Shown: one piece after another, positions 22,115 through 34,043 of the stretch
How positions within the stretch are numbered: the first letter of the stretch is position 1
How the letters are laid out: each line of letters opens with the position of its first letter
From: Neurospora crassa OR74A
Taxonomy: Eukaryota; Ascomycota; Sordariomycetes; Sordariales; Sordariaceae
Reading direction: 5' to 3'
Assembly (NCBI RefSeq): GCF_000182925.2
Contig: NC_026501.1
Coordinates: 8,287,917 to 8,351,916 of the forward strand
Length of the DNA: 64,000 bases
Program-made: the position numbers and the translations under genes
The notes under the pieces: model-generated
What the model was told of the DNA's origin: nothing
Database searches by the model: none
The model's input: only the letters and a program-made list of their open reading frames with translations

Positions 22115-25100
22115 ATGCGATTGCCTTTCAGCCGGCGCAGTGATGCGCGTGGCCAGTCCCTCTCTCCGATATCCGTTCTTCTCACCTTATCTTCAGTAGC
22201 GCTATCACCCGTCACCGCGATATCATTTACCCCCGCGCCCGCGACAAATCTTGACCTCAAGGACCTTGGTCGGGTAGCCCTTGCTGGCGACTTTTCAGGA
22301 ATATCTCTCTTCCAGTTCGAGGAACAAAATGAACAACCTTTTACAACAAATGGCAGCCAGTCGCTTATGGCACGCATGCCCAACGGCATCTTCAGCCCCG
22401 TTGTCACCACAGATGCGACTATCCTGGCCATGTGCACGTTTGTGGAGGGCAACGGGAAGGAGGATGGAGTGATTATCGGCGGAAATTTCACGAGTTTGCA
22501 GCTGCCGACGCACGGAAGCGGAAGTCCCGACATTAGAGAGTCCAAAGCGATAGCGCTGTTCAACCCAAACACGTCCAGCATCGAGACATTGTCAGGTCTA
22601 GAAGGTCAGGTCTATGCTGTGCTGTGTGACCGTGACACCAACTCGGTATACGTGGGTGGAAATTTCGTCGGCAAAGACTCTAGGAATGCGATCGCATGGG
22701 TTGGGGGGCAGGGATGGACGGATTTACCGTTTAGGGGGTTTAACGGACCTGTGAACTCCATTACGAAGGCATCCAATGGTCATATCATTTACGGAGGAAG
22801 CTTCACAGGTCTGGGAAACGCGACTGCGCCGACTGAGCGCGATGGCCAAGTTATCAACCTCTCCTCCGCCAATATTTCAGCCAGCCCTTCGACAACCAGG
22901 GATGGGTTCAGTGATCCCAAGAACATTGTGTGCAGTACTAGCGGAACCGACGGGGCAGGCAAGACATGGTTGCTGCAGGACAACTCACCGGGATTCTGGC
23001 AGGCAAAGTTTAGACACGGTTTCCGGCCGACAAAGCTTCGCCTATACAACACGCACCTGGACGGCGCTGGAACAAAGACATGGCGATTCACTGCGCTACC
23101 CATCAACGGCATCATGAACATGACCTATGTCGACCCAGTCACGAACAAGAACGCTACGTGTACGAGCGAGTGCCCACTAAGCAACAATCAGACTATCAAA
23201 TTCCAGGATTTCCACTTCATCAACGTCATCGGTATGAACGAGTTTCGTATCGATATTTCGGACTATTACGGAAACGGTGGAGGTTTGAACGGGATCGAGC
23301 TATTTGGAGACGATATTTTTTCGTACGCGATCAATGACTTCAACGAGCCTACTTGTGCCAATCTTGAGTTCAAGTCGTCGTCTACTGCCACAGGCCCTTG
23401 GCAGGTCACTCCTTCTCATCAGAGCACCTCCGAATACCTGACTGCTCAAATATCCCCACCCGTTACCGACACCTCGGCCAAGATCGTTTTCTCGCCGGAC
23501 ATCAGGGAATCGGGCTTCTACTCCGTCAACTTGTACACACCCGGGTGTCTCCAGGATGACACATGCTCGAGCAGAGGACAGGTTCATCTTTCAGGTCAAA
23601 TGACTGCCGACCCTACCAAGAGTGAACCGGTCGACCAAACACTGTTCCAGACAAATAACTTCGACAAGTACGATCAGATTTATAATGGCATGGTTGATGC
23701 GAGCTCGTCAAGCTTTCGGCCCCAAATCACCTTGACGCCAGTTGCTGGCCAGGACTTGGCCAGTCTTACTCTCGTCGCCCAAAGTATCGCCTTCACCTTG
23801 ATTAACAGTACGGGTGGCCTGAATGGGTTGTTTGAATACACGCCTGGCCAACATGTGAATGTTAGCGACTTCACGGCCTCAGCTGTCAACCGCCTTGGAT
23901 CGAGCTTCTCTGGTAAATCCGCTGTCAACACTCTTGCCACCTCTGGCGATACCGTTTTCGTTGGAGGCAATTTCACCTCGCCATCTGCTGAGCACGTTGT
24001 TGCCCTAAACACCAAGGACTCGACCAACAGGACATTGGATGGTGGACTCAACGGCGAAGTTCAATCGATGATATTGGACGGCAACACATTGTACGTTGGA
24101 GGAAGTTTTAACAGCACTTCCGAGAAGCCGGTAGATGGTCTCAACAATGTTGCCGCCTACGACACCGAGAAGAACACGTGGAGCCCCCTCGGTGCTGGTG
24201 TCAATGGCAAGGTCATGCGCGTTGTTGGCTTGACGATGAACATTACCGGGTCAACTCCAGAGTTTGTCGTGAGCGTTAACGGCGACTTTGACGAGCTGAA
24301 TGCCTTTGATAAGAACCCTGCTGTTTCTGTAACTGGTTTCGGTATTTGGGTGCCTTCACAAAAGAACTGGCTACAAAACCTGGATCTCGAGTTGGAGTCA
24401 ATTGACGGTGTCCTATCAACGTCCATCATTGATCGCTCTGGCAGCGGTTCCCTCTACGCTGGCTCGTTGGTATCGTCCACGCTCGGTGTGAGGGACATTG
24501 CGGGCTTGGGAGAAACGCTCAGTCGTCTGCCATTGAAAATCCAAGCTCCCTCCAAGCCGTCAAGCTCCAATTCATTGGCCAAGCGCGATAGTTCGATAAA
24601 CGCTGATAGCGCCGACAGCCTACAAGGAGTCGTTACAGGCATCTTCGACCAGGAAAACAAGAGGAATCTCACTATTCTCGGTGGTCACTTCACTGCAACC
24701 GGTAGCGAACCTGCGATCAACAACCTCCTTATTATGGACGGCAAGAAGAACAACGAAATCTCTGGTCTTGGTGATGGTATCTCACAGGATTCAACTGTCA
24801 TGGCCCTGGTTGTGCATAATGATATCCTCTTTGCCGGTGGCAACATCACTGGCACAGTCAATGGCAACGAAGTGAAGGCGTTGGTCACTTACAACCTTGC
24901 CAGCATGTCCTTCAGCTCGCAACCACCCTCTTTGAACGGCGGTGACGGTACTGTCTCTTCTATTGCTGTTCGTGACGGCACAGACGATGTCTATGTCGGA
25001 GGATCTTTCACTCAGGCGGGCTCTCTTGATTGTCCCGGTGTCTGCTTCTTCAGCACATCTTCGTCGCAATGGCAACAAGCTGGCCAAAACCTTGGAGGAA

Positions 25101-25873
25101 CCGTCAACACGCTCTTGTGGGTCGATGAGAACCTGCTCCTTGCTGGCGGCAACCTTACCATCAACAACACCGCCTCAGCCTACCTGGCCACTTACGACCC
25201 CAAGACCCTGGTATGGGACGCTTACCCTGATGCCGGCCAGCTCCCCGGACCGGTCGAGGTTCTTACTGCCGGCACAAGCGACAACAAGCAAATCTGGGTA
25301 TCAGGAACCGCCTCCAACGGCTCGGTTTACCTCATGAAGTCCGAGAAGGATGACGGATCATCCTGGCATTCCGTTGGCCAGACCCTGCAGCCCGGCACCA
25401 AGATCCGTGGTCTCCAGATCTTCCAGCTCAGCCAATCGCATGACAAACACTCCCTGATCGACGACAAGGAGGTCCTTATGGTCACCGGCCACATTGTTCT
25501 ACCCGACTTTGGCTCAGCCTCTGGCGTCCTCTTTGACGGCGCAAATTTCAGGCCCTATATTCTGACCACCAACTCCGGTAACACCCCTGGGTCGCTTGCC
25601 GTTGTCTTCTCGGAAAAGCAGAACTTCTTCGGTAAGGATGGCAAACACCTGCCACTAGTGTTTGTTGTTCTCATCGGCCTCGGCATTTCGCTCGCCCTCA
25701 TGCTCCTCATCGTCGTGGCCGGTTTGATCCTCGACAGAATCCGCAAGAAGCGCGAGGGTTACGTGCCTGCCCCGACGCACATGTATGACCGAGGCAGTGG
25801 CATCCAGAGGATACCGCCGCATGAGCTGCTGGAGGGGCTAAGTAAAAGTCGATCTGGTGCGCCTCAGATGTAA
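22115..25873 (+). CDS. RAX2: Cortical polarity protein RAX2
   Basis: RAX2 is a large single-pass membrane protein that marks cortical sites for polarised growth; in yeast it directs bud-site choice with Rax1, and in filamentous fungi it affects hyphal tip and septum placement. The gene is a single exon of 1252 codons. The N-terminus has a basic start and a hydrophobic stretch (VLLTLSSVALSPVTAISF), consistent with a signal sequence. The long extracellular part contains repeated beta-propeller-like units of the form V/Y-x-G-G-x-F, for example VYVGGNF, IYGGSF, VFVGGNF, LYVGGSF and YVGGSF, and many N-x-S/T sites. One membrane helix lies at about 1180-1206 (VFVVLIGLGISLALMLLIVV), followed by a 46-residue basic cytosolic tail. 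The ATG at 22115 begins MRLPFSRRSD; the frame extends upstream only through a non-ATG codon. No intron is needed despite the size. Confidence 0.95.
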   Translation: MRLPFSRRSDARGQSLSPISVLLTLSSVALSPVTAISFTPAPATNLDLKDLGRVALAGDFSGISLFQFEEQNEQPFTTNGSQSLMARMPNGIFSPVVTTDATILAMCTFVEGNGKEDGVIIGGNFTSLQLPTHGSGSPDIRESKAIALFNPNTSSIETLSGLEGQVYAVLCDRDTNSVYVGGNFVGKDSRNAIAWVGGQGWTDLPFRGFNGPVNSITKASNGHIIYGGSFTGLGNATAPTERDGQVINLSSANISASPSTTRDGFSDPKNIVCSTSGTDGAGKTWLLQDNSPGFWQAKFRHGFRPTKLRLYNTHLDGAGTKTWRFTALPINGIMNMTYVDPVTNKNATCTSECPLSNNQTIKFQDFHFINVIGMNEFRIDISDYYGNGGGLNGIELFGDDIFSYAINDFNEPTCANLEFKSSSTATGPWQVTPSHQSTSEYLTAQISPPVTDTSAKIVFSPDIRESGFYSVNLYTPGCLQDDTCSSRGQVHLSGQMTADPTKSEPVDQTLFQTNNFDKYDQIYNGMVDASSSSFRPQITLTPVAGQDLASLTLVAQSIAFTLINSTGGLNGLFEYTPGQHVNVSDFTASAVNRLGSSFSGKSAVNTLATSGDTVFVGGNFTSPSAEHVVALNTKDSTNRTLDGGLNGEVQSMILDGNTLYVGGSFNSTSEKPVDGLNNVAAYDTEKNTWSPLGAGVNGKVMRVVGLTMNITGSTPEFVVSVNGDFDELNAFDKNPAVSVTGFGIWVPSQKNWLQNLDLELESIDGVLSTSIIDRSGSGSLYAGSLVSSTLGVRDIAGLGETLSRLPLKIQAPSKPSSSNSLAKRDSSINADSADSLQGVVTGIFDQENKRNLTILGGHFTATGSEPAINNLLIMDGKKNNEISGLGDGISQDSTVMALVVHNDILFAGGNITGTVNGNEVKALVTYNLASMSFSSQPPSLNGGDGTVSSIAVRDGTDDVYVGGSFTQAGSLDCPGVCFFSTSSSQWQQAGQNLGGTVNTLLWVDENLLLAGGNLTINNTASAYLATYDPKTLVWDAYPDAGQLPGPVEVLTAGTSDNKQIWVSGTASNGSVYLMKSEKDDGSSWHSVGQTLQPGTKIRGLQIFQLSQSHDKHSLIDDKEVLMVTGHIVLPDFGSASGVLFDGANFRPYILTTNSGNTPGSLAVVFSEKQNFFGKDGKHLPLVFVVLIGLGISLALMLLIVVAGLILDRIRKKREGYVPAPTHMYDRGSGIQRIPPHELLEGLSKSRSGAPQM

Positions 25874-26991
25874 AGGGACATTGGGGTGATGCAATTAGAT
25901 GGGTTCACAATGGGATTAGATGGTTTTGTTGGTCAGTCAGTCAGATAGGAGGAGATACCACAACTTTTTCATGGGGTTCCACTAGCATTCTTGTTCATTC
26001 TTTGTCATTATCAATCATCAAGCGTTAATCTCACCTCGGGTTTATGACAAGATCCTCAGCAGCAGGCGGTAACTGATAGCGGCAGCGGCATGGCGTCCTT
26101 TTTATGTGCCTTTTTGCCTCTCTCTCACTTTCGCTCCTTCTTTTTCATCCTTTTTGTTCCTGAGTTTACAAATTTGGAGTGCTTTCTCAGCAAGCACACC
26201 CACAACACGGATGGGTTGACGGACCAAAATGATACCCATTTACTCAACCCAGACCTGGTTGGTGGAAAGGGCTGCTGTTTGAAGAACTCTAATATACCAC
26301 GACTTGGCTTCGTTCGTCTTATGTTTGTTCGGGCGTTTGGAGATATCTCCTTGTGTGGTGTGCTATCATGGTGTGGCTGGGCGGCGGTGTGTCAACGGCG
26401 CTGGTGAGATGACCTGATGGTAATGGAGACGACAATTCAAGGTACCTTGTAACGCAACTTGACGAGGGTTTCCTTTTTACGGGCCATATCTCGACGACCT
26501 CTTTCCTCCACCCTTTTTTTCCTTTTTTTTCCCTTTTTTTTTTTTAAAAAAAAGTTTTTCTCGTCTATAAGGCTGCATCCACAGCAAGCCACTTCCCGCT
26601 TACTAAGTGTAATGTGGTAATCTTGTTTTCAAATACATAATGTTTAGCATCACATCAAGGGTGGCATCTACCTTGCCATATCTTTTCCTTTGCTGAAGGG
26701 AGCTTAGTCGAAAATATTCACGGTTAAAAAATCAGAAAGGCTGGTGAAGGAGAGAACGATTGAACAGTAGTGATAGTATAGGGACTGAAAAAATAGCAAA
26801 TAACTCATGTTTCATTCGCATGTACGCAACTTCAATCTTGATGCTCCAACAGAATCTGAAGCCAACGACGTGAGGAGATGATCGCACAATGGCAGCTTTC
26901 GTGGACTTTTTAAGAATCTGATTGAAATATTAGGTATATAGGCTTTTGATCTAAGCCTCATTCTCAACCAATCACGGCAGCTCAATAAGCT
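25874..26991. other. Intergenic region between RAX2 and tRNA-Lys
   Basis: 1.1 kb without a supported gene. It contains a run of pyrimidine tracts with T-runs at about 26513-26545 followed by A8, and a perfect 12-bp palindrome around AGGTACCT at 26438-26449. RAX2 3' processing signals should lie in the left part. Confidence 0.55.
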
Positions 26992-27064
26992 GCCCGGCTA
27001 GCTCAATCGGTAGAGCGTGAGACTCTTAATCTCAAGGTTGTGGGTTCGACCCCCACGTCGGGCT
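26992..27064 (+). tRNA. tRNA-Lys (anticodon CTT)
   Basis: A 73-nt cloverleaf without intron. The acceptor stem pairs GCCCGGC with GTCGGGC (one G-T). The anticodon stem TGAGA/TCTCA closes the loop CTCTTAA, giving anticodon CTT, which reads AAG. The A box is TAGCTCAATCGG and the B box GGTTCGACC, the internal Pol III promoter. T-runs follow at 27088-27093 and 27098-27106. It sits at the left edge of a 16.6 kb gene-free stretch. Confidence 0.97.
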
Positions 27065-27087
27065 CAATTCCCGTCGTAAGACTTTCC

Positions 27088-27106
27088 TTTTTTCAACTTT
27101 TTTTTT
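27088..27106 (+). terminator. Pol III terminator of tRNA-Lys
   Basis: T6 at 27088-27093 and T9 at 27098-27106, starting 24 nt after the tRNA end. Runs of five or more T on the coding strand end Pol III transcription in fungi; the second run looks like a back-up. Confidence 0.8.
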
Positions 27107-29588
27107 CCGTAGTTCAACTTGACAAGATAGTTGTTAGAGCTTCTTGCTCTCCTCATCTTTTTGTTGTGTTTGTCTTTTTCATTCACTGTTGCTTGCGGTA
27201 CTTACTTTAACGACCGGTGAAGGTAAGGTAGGTACCTAGTTTGTTTCTACGACGATTCCGTCGAAGCGGTGCAAAAGAATCTCGCCTGCCTGTTGGCGTT
27301 GCACTTTGCCTAGCCAACATCATTGCAGACTGGCTAGACACTTTGTAATTTGAGACTAGGAATTGTCCTTCGTTGTCCTATAATTCGTTGCTCTGGTTTA
27401 CTAGCTTTGGCTTGAATTTGGGCCGACGATTTTGTCAGCGAGGTGCAGTGAATGCATTCAACTCACTGCTCTTTTGGCTACGGGGGGAAAAAAGCTCGTG
27501 GTCGACCTATTCGGACCCTCTCGAAGCAGTGAGCACTGCAGTGGCATCAGTTCCATGTTTTCTGCTCTTGCCAACCATGCAGGCCGCTTCCCTGTCTTCC
27601 TCAGATTCTTGCGCTTGTTCTTAAAGTTCCTGGTCTTGAGCAGCCAGTCAATGATCCTTTGTTTGTATTCGCAGTCCGTCACGGAGACTGTTCATCTCGA
27701 TACCTAGGTACGTAAGTACTCTACCGCTTATACAATCGACTGGAAAAGCATTTCTACTCGCCACTCAGCTACTTCGAAAACTCTCGAGGTCTCTCACGGT
27801 GTTCATGTCCGTTGATAAGATTGTTTCAAGAGGATGGAAATACACCCAACAGGACCTTTCATGTCCAGTGATTCAATCGATCACTGCAATCCAACTGGAT
27901 ACTTGGTTCAACATGGTCTTTCGGTCTCCGGGTGTCTGATGTCGTACTTACAGCCGCCTGTACCGTCCCAAGACAGCGGATATACTATCGGAAGCAATTG
28001 CCCAAACTTGGAACCGAATCTGCACGGTCTGCGGTACCAGGCAACTGTTGGTCGGTCGGCAAATTCCATGCATCCGTCAGGTCTTCTTCTCCCCAAGTTC
28101 TGTCTCTTAGGTCACGTAGAGGTACTGTAGTTCTGAATGTCAGCTCTTGCCTCCTGGCCGGAATCCGACCGACCGCCAAGCTCCCGCTTCAGCTTCTGTC
28201 GTGAGAGCATCGCAACTTCCTCCACTCAACCACTGCACCAGACTACTACTACTAGAGGTAAGGTACCTCTACACACCAATTACACTAACCTAGTCGACGG
28301 TCGGTCTGTAGCCCAGGACCGCAGCTTGTATGGCGGGCGGGGGACAAACGGTGTGGTTCTTTCCCTCACAAACCGCCGTGAGCTTAAACCCTTTGAGCTG
28401 CACCGTTCTTGCCCTTCGAAGCTTGTGCCTTCCCACTCGCCCGGCAACTGCCCAGAAACTGGGTGGAAGTAGGTACCCAGCTTCATCATCTGTTAGTAGC
28501 GGGAAACTTTTCCATGCATAGGTAATTTGATCCCTCTACTACCCTCTCTAACAGTTTTTGATCCAAGGTACTTCCTTTCCAATCCGGTCCGACGCCACTT
28601 GCAGTGGGCGGGCTACTCTGGCTCCTTCTATCAGCGGAGTCCTCAGGTTCAAGTTGCCGCCTGAGTGAGTGCAGTGGTAGATGATTGTACCTTGCTGCCG
28701 TACCGTGGCTTCCCAGTCCTTCTTCGTCTCACTCAGCTCCGTCCGGAGTGAGGGCGCAAAAGGCGTCGTCCAGTCGGGCACGAAACGCCATGGTCGAACA
28801 ACTGACACTTAATACCTTAGCTAGAGGTGCTTGTGCTTCGTTCCATCCTGACCTTGGACGTCTTATGTTTACTTCCCGCCATTGATGATCAAAGGAAGTC
28901 ATTCACATGGCATCAGACCTCATTACTGGCTTTCATGTGCCATTGTGTCCCCGGAATGGCGGAGTGATCAGAATGTTCCCTTCATGGCCACGCGACGTCA
29001 TTCATTGTTTCTATTGACCCAGCCAGTACTGTACATACCTCTCTCTACCTTGAGGTCAGTAGAGGTATGTGCGTAGTACTTTCCCTCAATGGGGGGGTTC
29101 CATCTGGATACCACTACTTGCAACACTCAGTGCAGTGTCATAAAAAGCTGGGAGTTTCAAGCTTTGTGAAGGTGCCTCGCAGGTAATAGCTATCTCTGTA
29201 CCTAGAGGTAGTCTCATCGCAAATCATGTCGTCTGTGGAAATGCCACGCTTTCAGAAACAGCCCCTTTTCTCTACAATAACATCGAGGTCTCCTTGGAGT
29301 TCAAGTTCCGTGATGAACTGTGGTGTAACTTTTCTTTCCTCAACACAGGAGTCTGGCCCAGTCGCTCTTCAGTCCTCACTGTTCACTCAGTGTCGTCGCT
29401 GCATGAAGATGGCCTTTTGTTGATCACCATTCCGGAGCTCGAGCTTACCTACGTATGTAGACGACGGGCTGCCATATTCTGATGGTTACTCATGCCTCAG
29501 TATCAAACGGATACCTCTAACGGCGTACCATCAACCTCCTATACCGTCCAAGTTCATCCGATCCGGCAAAAGGTCAACACAGCTCTAG

Positions 29589-29605
29589 TTTTTTTTTTTT
29601 TTTTT
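29589..29605. repeat. Poly-T tract (17)
   Basis: Uninterrupted T run in the gene-free region. Confidence 0.9.
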
Positions 29606-32600
29606 CTTTGCTTTCTGTGTCTTTCATCTGCAGTGTAGTACATGTAAGCAGTGGCGACGGCCCCTTCCAGCCTCCCGAGCCTTCTGTCAGCAGCCCCTCG
29701 CTTTCCTCCTTCCTCTTTTAACACTTGACTTATTTGACGGGGAGACCTACCTCCATCTGAAGAGGTGGTGGATAGTAGATAGGCGGCGGCTAGATGGACG
29801 GGAGATGTGCGGATGTGCGATTAAGCGCAAGCTGACAACCTGCGGCCATGTGACCCACTGCAGTACCGACAGGTCGCATAGGTTAACATCTACATCTGCA
29901 TCGATAGGGCAGGTAGAGGTACCTATGTGTGTAAGTATGTAGAATGAATCATTACTTAACAGACGCATATTCAACTGTATTGTGGTTTCCTAGTCAAGTT
30001 CCCTCAGGGGTGATCGAGTAAGTAAGAACAGGTACCTATGTAGCAGGATGGGATATTATATCCAGTTTGAAGGATAGTTAGTTGGTTGGACAGATACGCA
30101 GACATCAATGATAGGAGACTCTATGCGCACCACATTCACGCCCGGTGATATCGACCGCCTGCTGCCATACAGCCTCGAGGCCCTGTGATGCGACTGGACT
30201 TGCTCCCTTCCCTCTTGTACATGTGTGATTGATACCTCTCCAGCTGCGCTGCTGACCACATCGGTATACACGGGATATGTACCTCTATCTTGCTTCTTGG
30301 TGGTGCCCCCCCCCTGGTTCATGTTGCTGGCCAATTCACTTGAGGCCTGTTCTATTTTGAGTTAAGAGGTTAAAGATATGTATCCAGATTTGCATCATTC
30401 CCGTCGGCTCGCAGTAAAGATGCTTAAAGGGAGATAGTACTGCCGTACTGCGCTCATCAAGTATTCAACTTTTTTTCTTCTTTTTTTTTCTTAAAAAACA
30501 CCAAAAAAAAGACTAATGATCAAGGCTATTACCAATTGATACCTACCCTCTAAGCTCCACAGTATGTTGCATAGTGCATATGCCGTGCTGGAAAGAACAA
30601 GATACTAGGGACAGGGGGGAAAACGAGTACGAGGGCACTATGTAGGTTTGGCTCTATATAATTAGGTAGGTACCGATTACAACGCAGTAAGACGGCCGTT
30701 TATGAGGGTCTTGGTATGCCTCAATGCGGCCTTAATACTGCAGAGTGCAGCTGCAGACCCTACACGGTAAGAGAGTGAGTGAGTGGTTGAAAGAAAAAAA
30801 AAAAAGTAAAATCCCCCCAACACGAACTTGAACTGGCCGCTTTACTTGACTTTTACACTCACATTTCCTTGACCTTTGCGCCTGTGGCCTGCTACTGAGG
30901 GGCAAAAATGGTCATGGATGACGCTGACGACTGGTGGGTAGATTACAACATTCACCTGATGATAAAAGCCTACTAAGCCAACAACTCAGTTGGATGGTTA
31001 TCTGGGAGTGGCATTGTAGTAGCGCTCATGGTGATAGAGCCAAGTAAAGAAACATGGGATGGCCAAGTTAGTTGCTAGTTCCTACCTTACCTTACGTACG
31101 CTGCTATTCTCTACCATACTCGCCAGCTTCATGCGACTGAGCCGCACAGATCATCCTGTATGTGTAGTGTACACAGAGTACGTATGTACGTACTCAAAAA
31201 CTCCGGAGGTTGACTCCCGCTATAACATTCCCACTAGTGTCACTGGTACCGAGCAAACTCCGATTCTGGTTGTGAGTGGTGGATGTAAGATCGAGACATG
31301 TTGATCCTGCAGCAAGTCACACTGCTAGCAGCAAGCCCAACTAAAGCTACTTAACAGACTGAAGCTAACCCACTCCCAAGAGGACGCTAACCAAGGGGAA
31401 CTAAACCTTATACAGCCTAGACGTAATGCAGGAAGGGAGCCCGGGCTTGCGGGCGCGCAGCGATGCGCAGAGCGGGAGGCGGTTGGGGGTGGACAATTAT
31501 CGTATGATATCGACGTAAGGTTGACGGGTCCCCTTGAAATCCCCTTGGTCGCCCCGGGTCCCTCAAGTACCGGTAGGGTGGGTGGATGCCCAAAAGGAGC
31601 GAAAAGGAGTGGTCGGTTGTGAGTTTGGCGGGTTGCAATTCGATTGCATGTGCGCCTGATGAGGACTGGGGGTCTCTGTACCGATAGGATCTTTGCCATT
31701 TTGTGGTTGTATAGTAGTGTAGTTTCCCGCAGTTCCTGCCGAGCCTACTCCAGCTATCAATGGAAATTGAAAGTTAGTAGAGAGAGGTACATACGTACGC
31801 GATGTACATGCACCTCTCTCGGACTCTCCCAGCCGACCCTTCTTTCACCTTCTCAGGCGGTATGCTTGGTGCAGAGAGAACATGCAGACCTACCCCATAT
31901 GCGAGCAGTAGTGTACACAGACATCCTCATGGCAGTTTTTTTTTTTCTTTTTATTTTTTTAAATTTTTGTTTTTTTCTTGACAAGCAGCTTGTAGATTGT
32001 CTCTAGCGGAGACCCTATTGTCTAGCAGATTTCAAAGAAGGGCTCCATGCTCTGGACAGACTGGAACAAAAAAACAAGAGACAAAAAAAGAAAACCGAAA
32101 AAGAAAAGGTCGAGGGCCTGGATACCTGATACCATTACATGAGTCTTCCCAGGCTGAGCTTAGTGAACCGGTACATAAATTGGTAAAAGTTCACTGCCGA
32201 TAAAAGCCGTAGTGGATACAGACAGGTCCGCTTCCAAGGTGGAAAATACCTTCAATATCGACTTCTGGCACTGGGCCCTGAACGATCTGGATGATAGCGG
32301 ATAGCCTCCCAAAACCTCGACTCACTCACTTTCATATTACAGAAGCCTCATCTTTGAAAGGCCATCAACGAGGCACGGCATTTGATAGGGGGGAAAAAAA
32401 AAGAGGGGAGCAGGTCTCACTGGCGAGACGCTGAAAGCACTCTAGACTCTAGTGTACCTAGTGTATATTGTCCACTCACACCGCTCTTTGTTACCGCCTT
32501 ATACTACATATCTGCCGCCTCTATGCTATGTACCCGATGATGGGGGTGTGTCGATCGAGGGAGAATGGGAAGCACGAGGGTTTCCGGCGCCCTGGAGCAG

Positions 32601-34016
32601 CTAGTATGTACATAGTAGTCTAGTGTACATACTGCGTGGACTATGGAGTTCCGTGCGGTGACTGATCGTGGACAGACACTACTGGATCTCTGTTTATGGA
32701 CCTTCCTTTCTTGTCGTGCCGAGAAGCTTGGTGACAGCCTTGCGGAGTTTTGTAAAGCGCCTCTGGACTTGTGTGTTGTGTGATGGGAATCATTGGGCGC
32801 TGGCTGGCCTCGTCTTTTATCATTTCTCGAGCGTCAAAGGATTACCCCTGCCCAGTGCATGGGGCCGCGAATGCCGAACCGTGATATGTTTGAGAATTAG
32901 CGGAACGATATGTCTTGGAGGACATTCCAAGGAGGGCTGTCCTCCATTTTACTTTTCCTTCGTCGTTGGGCTTTTGGCTGTGCGAGTGTAGTGTACTAGC
33001 TTTTGCTTCAATACCCTACGATGTGAAGCCTATGGTTAGGGGTTTGTCCTATTGCAACCGGCCCTTCGGCGGGGTTGTCGATCACGACCAGACTGCCACG
33101 AGGTATAAAGGGGTAAGAGAAAGAGACAATGTCCCATTGTTTGCGAGCAAGGTGGTACGGTACGTACCATTCCCCAGGAAATGCAAAAGTGGAGTGGAAA
33201 GAAGCTTCGCATGATAAAGGGAATACGGGGAGGGAGGGCCAGGGGCGGGAAACTATGGCGACAACGAAATGCAAGCCACAACGCCCAACATTTGTTCTTT
33301 CGTCCACAACAACAGTGGCTCGGTAATTTGCAGACTTGCCAAGCGGCCGGCCGACATCAATTCGATACGTACAGCGACAAGCATAAAGAAAATAAAAAGC
33401 ATTGAACACAATTGAGGTTATTCCCTGGTGCTAGGTATTAGGGAACCCAGGGATGATCTATCGTGTCCCAAGGGGCGTGCTGAGGTTATGTCGATCACTG
33501 ATCAGGGGTAAGGGACGCCTTGTCGACGCCCCTGGATCAGGTGAATTTGAATTTGTTGGCCAGCAGAAGAAGATCCCTGACAACGTCAAGTAAATGGAAG
33601 GGTTGGCCTGGGGTGGCGCATCACAACAGAGTAAATGAACATGTGCAGCAGCCGTCGGTCAATATCACGACATGCCTGTAGTTAGGACCGGACCCGCCTC
33701 CCACCGCGCTTTCGCAAAATCGAGACTGAAGGGAACGTTACGGACAGCAGCTCAGGCATGTCTTCTGTGATCCCTTTCATGAAAAATGAAAAAGAACGTT
33801 GTGCTGGGGTTCCTAGTTCGCTCACCAGGGATAACGCTGACTGCGACTATCCCTAATGGAAACAGTTTGCACCATCGAAGGTTCGTCCGATGCATGAATG
33901 CATGAACTCGGAACTGTGTCAGACTTTCGACGACAGTATTTCCCTTAGTGTTCATGTTAACTTAGTCAGCCGGTAATAAGCCGGCAGTCGTACTCATGAA
34001 TGAGTTTTTTGCTTGG

Positions 34017-34043
34017 AAAAAAAAAAAAAAAAAAAAAAAAAAA
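34017..34043. repeat. Poly-A tract (27)
   Basis: Uninterrupted A run in the gene-free region. Confidence 0.9.
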
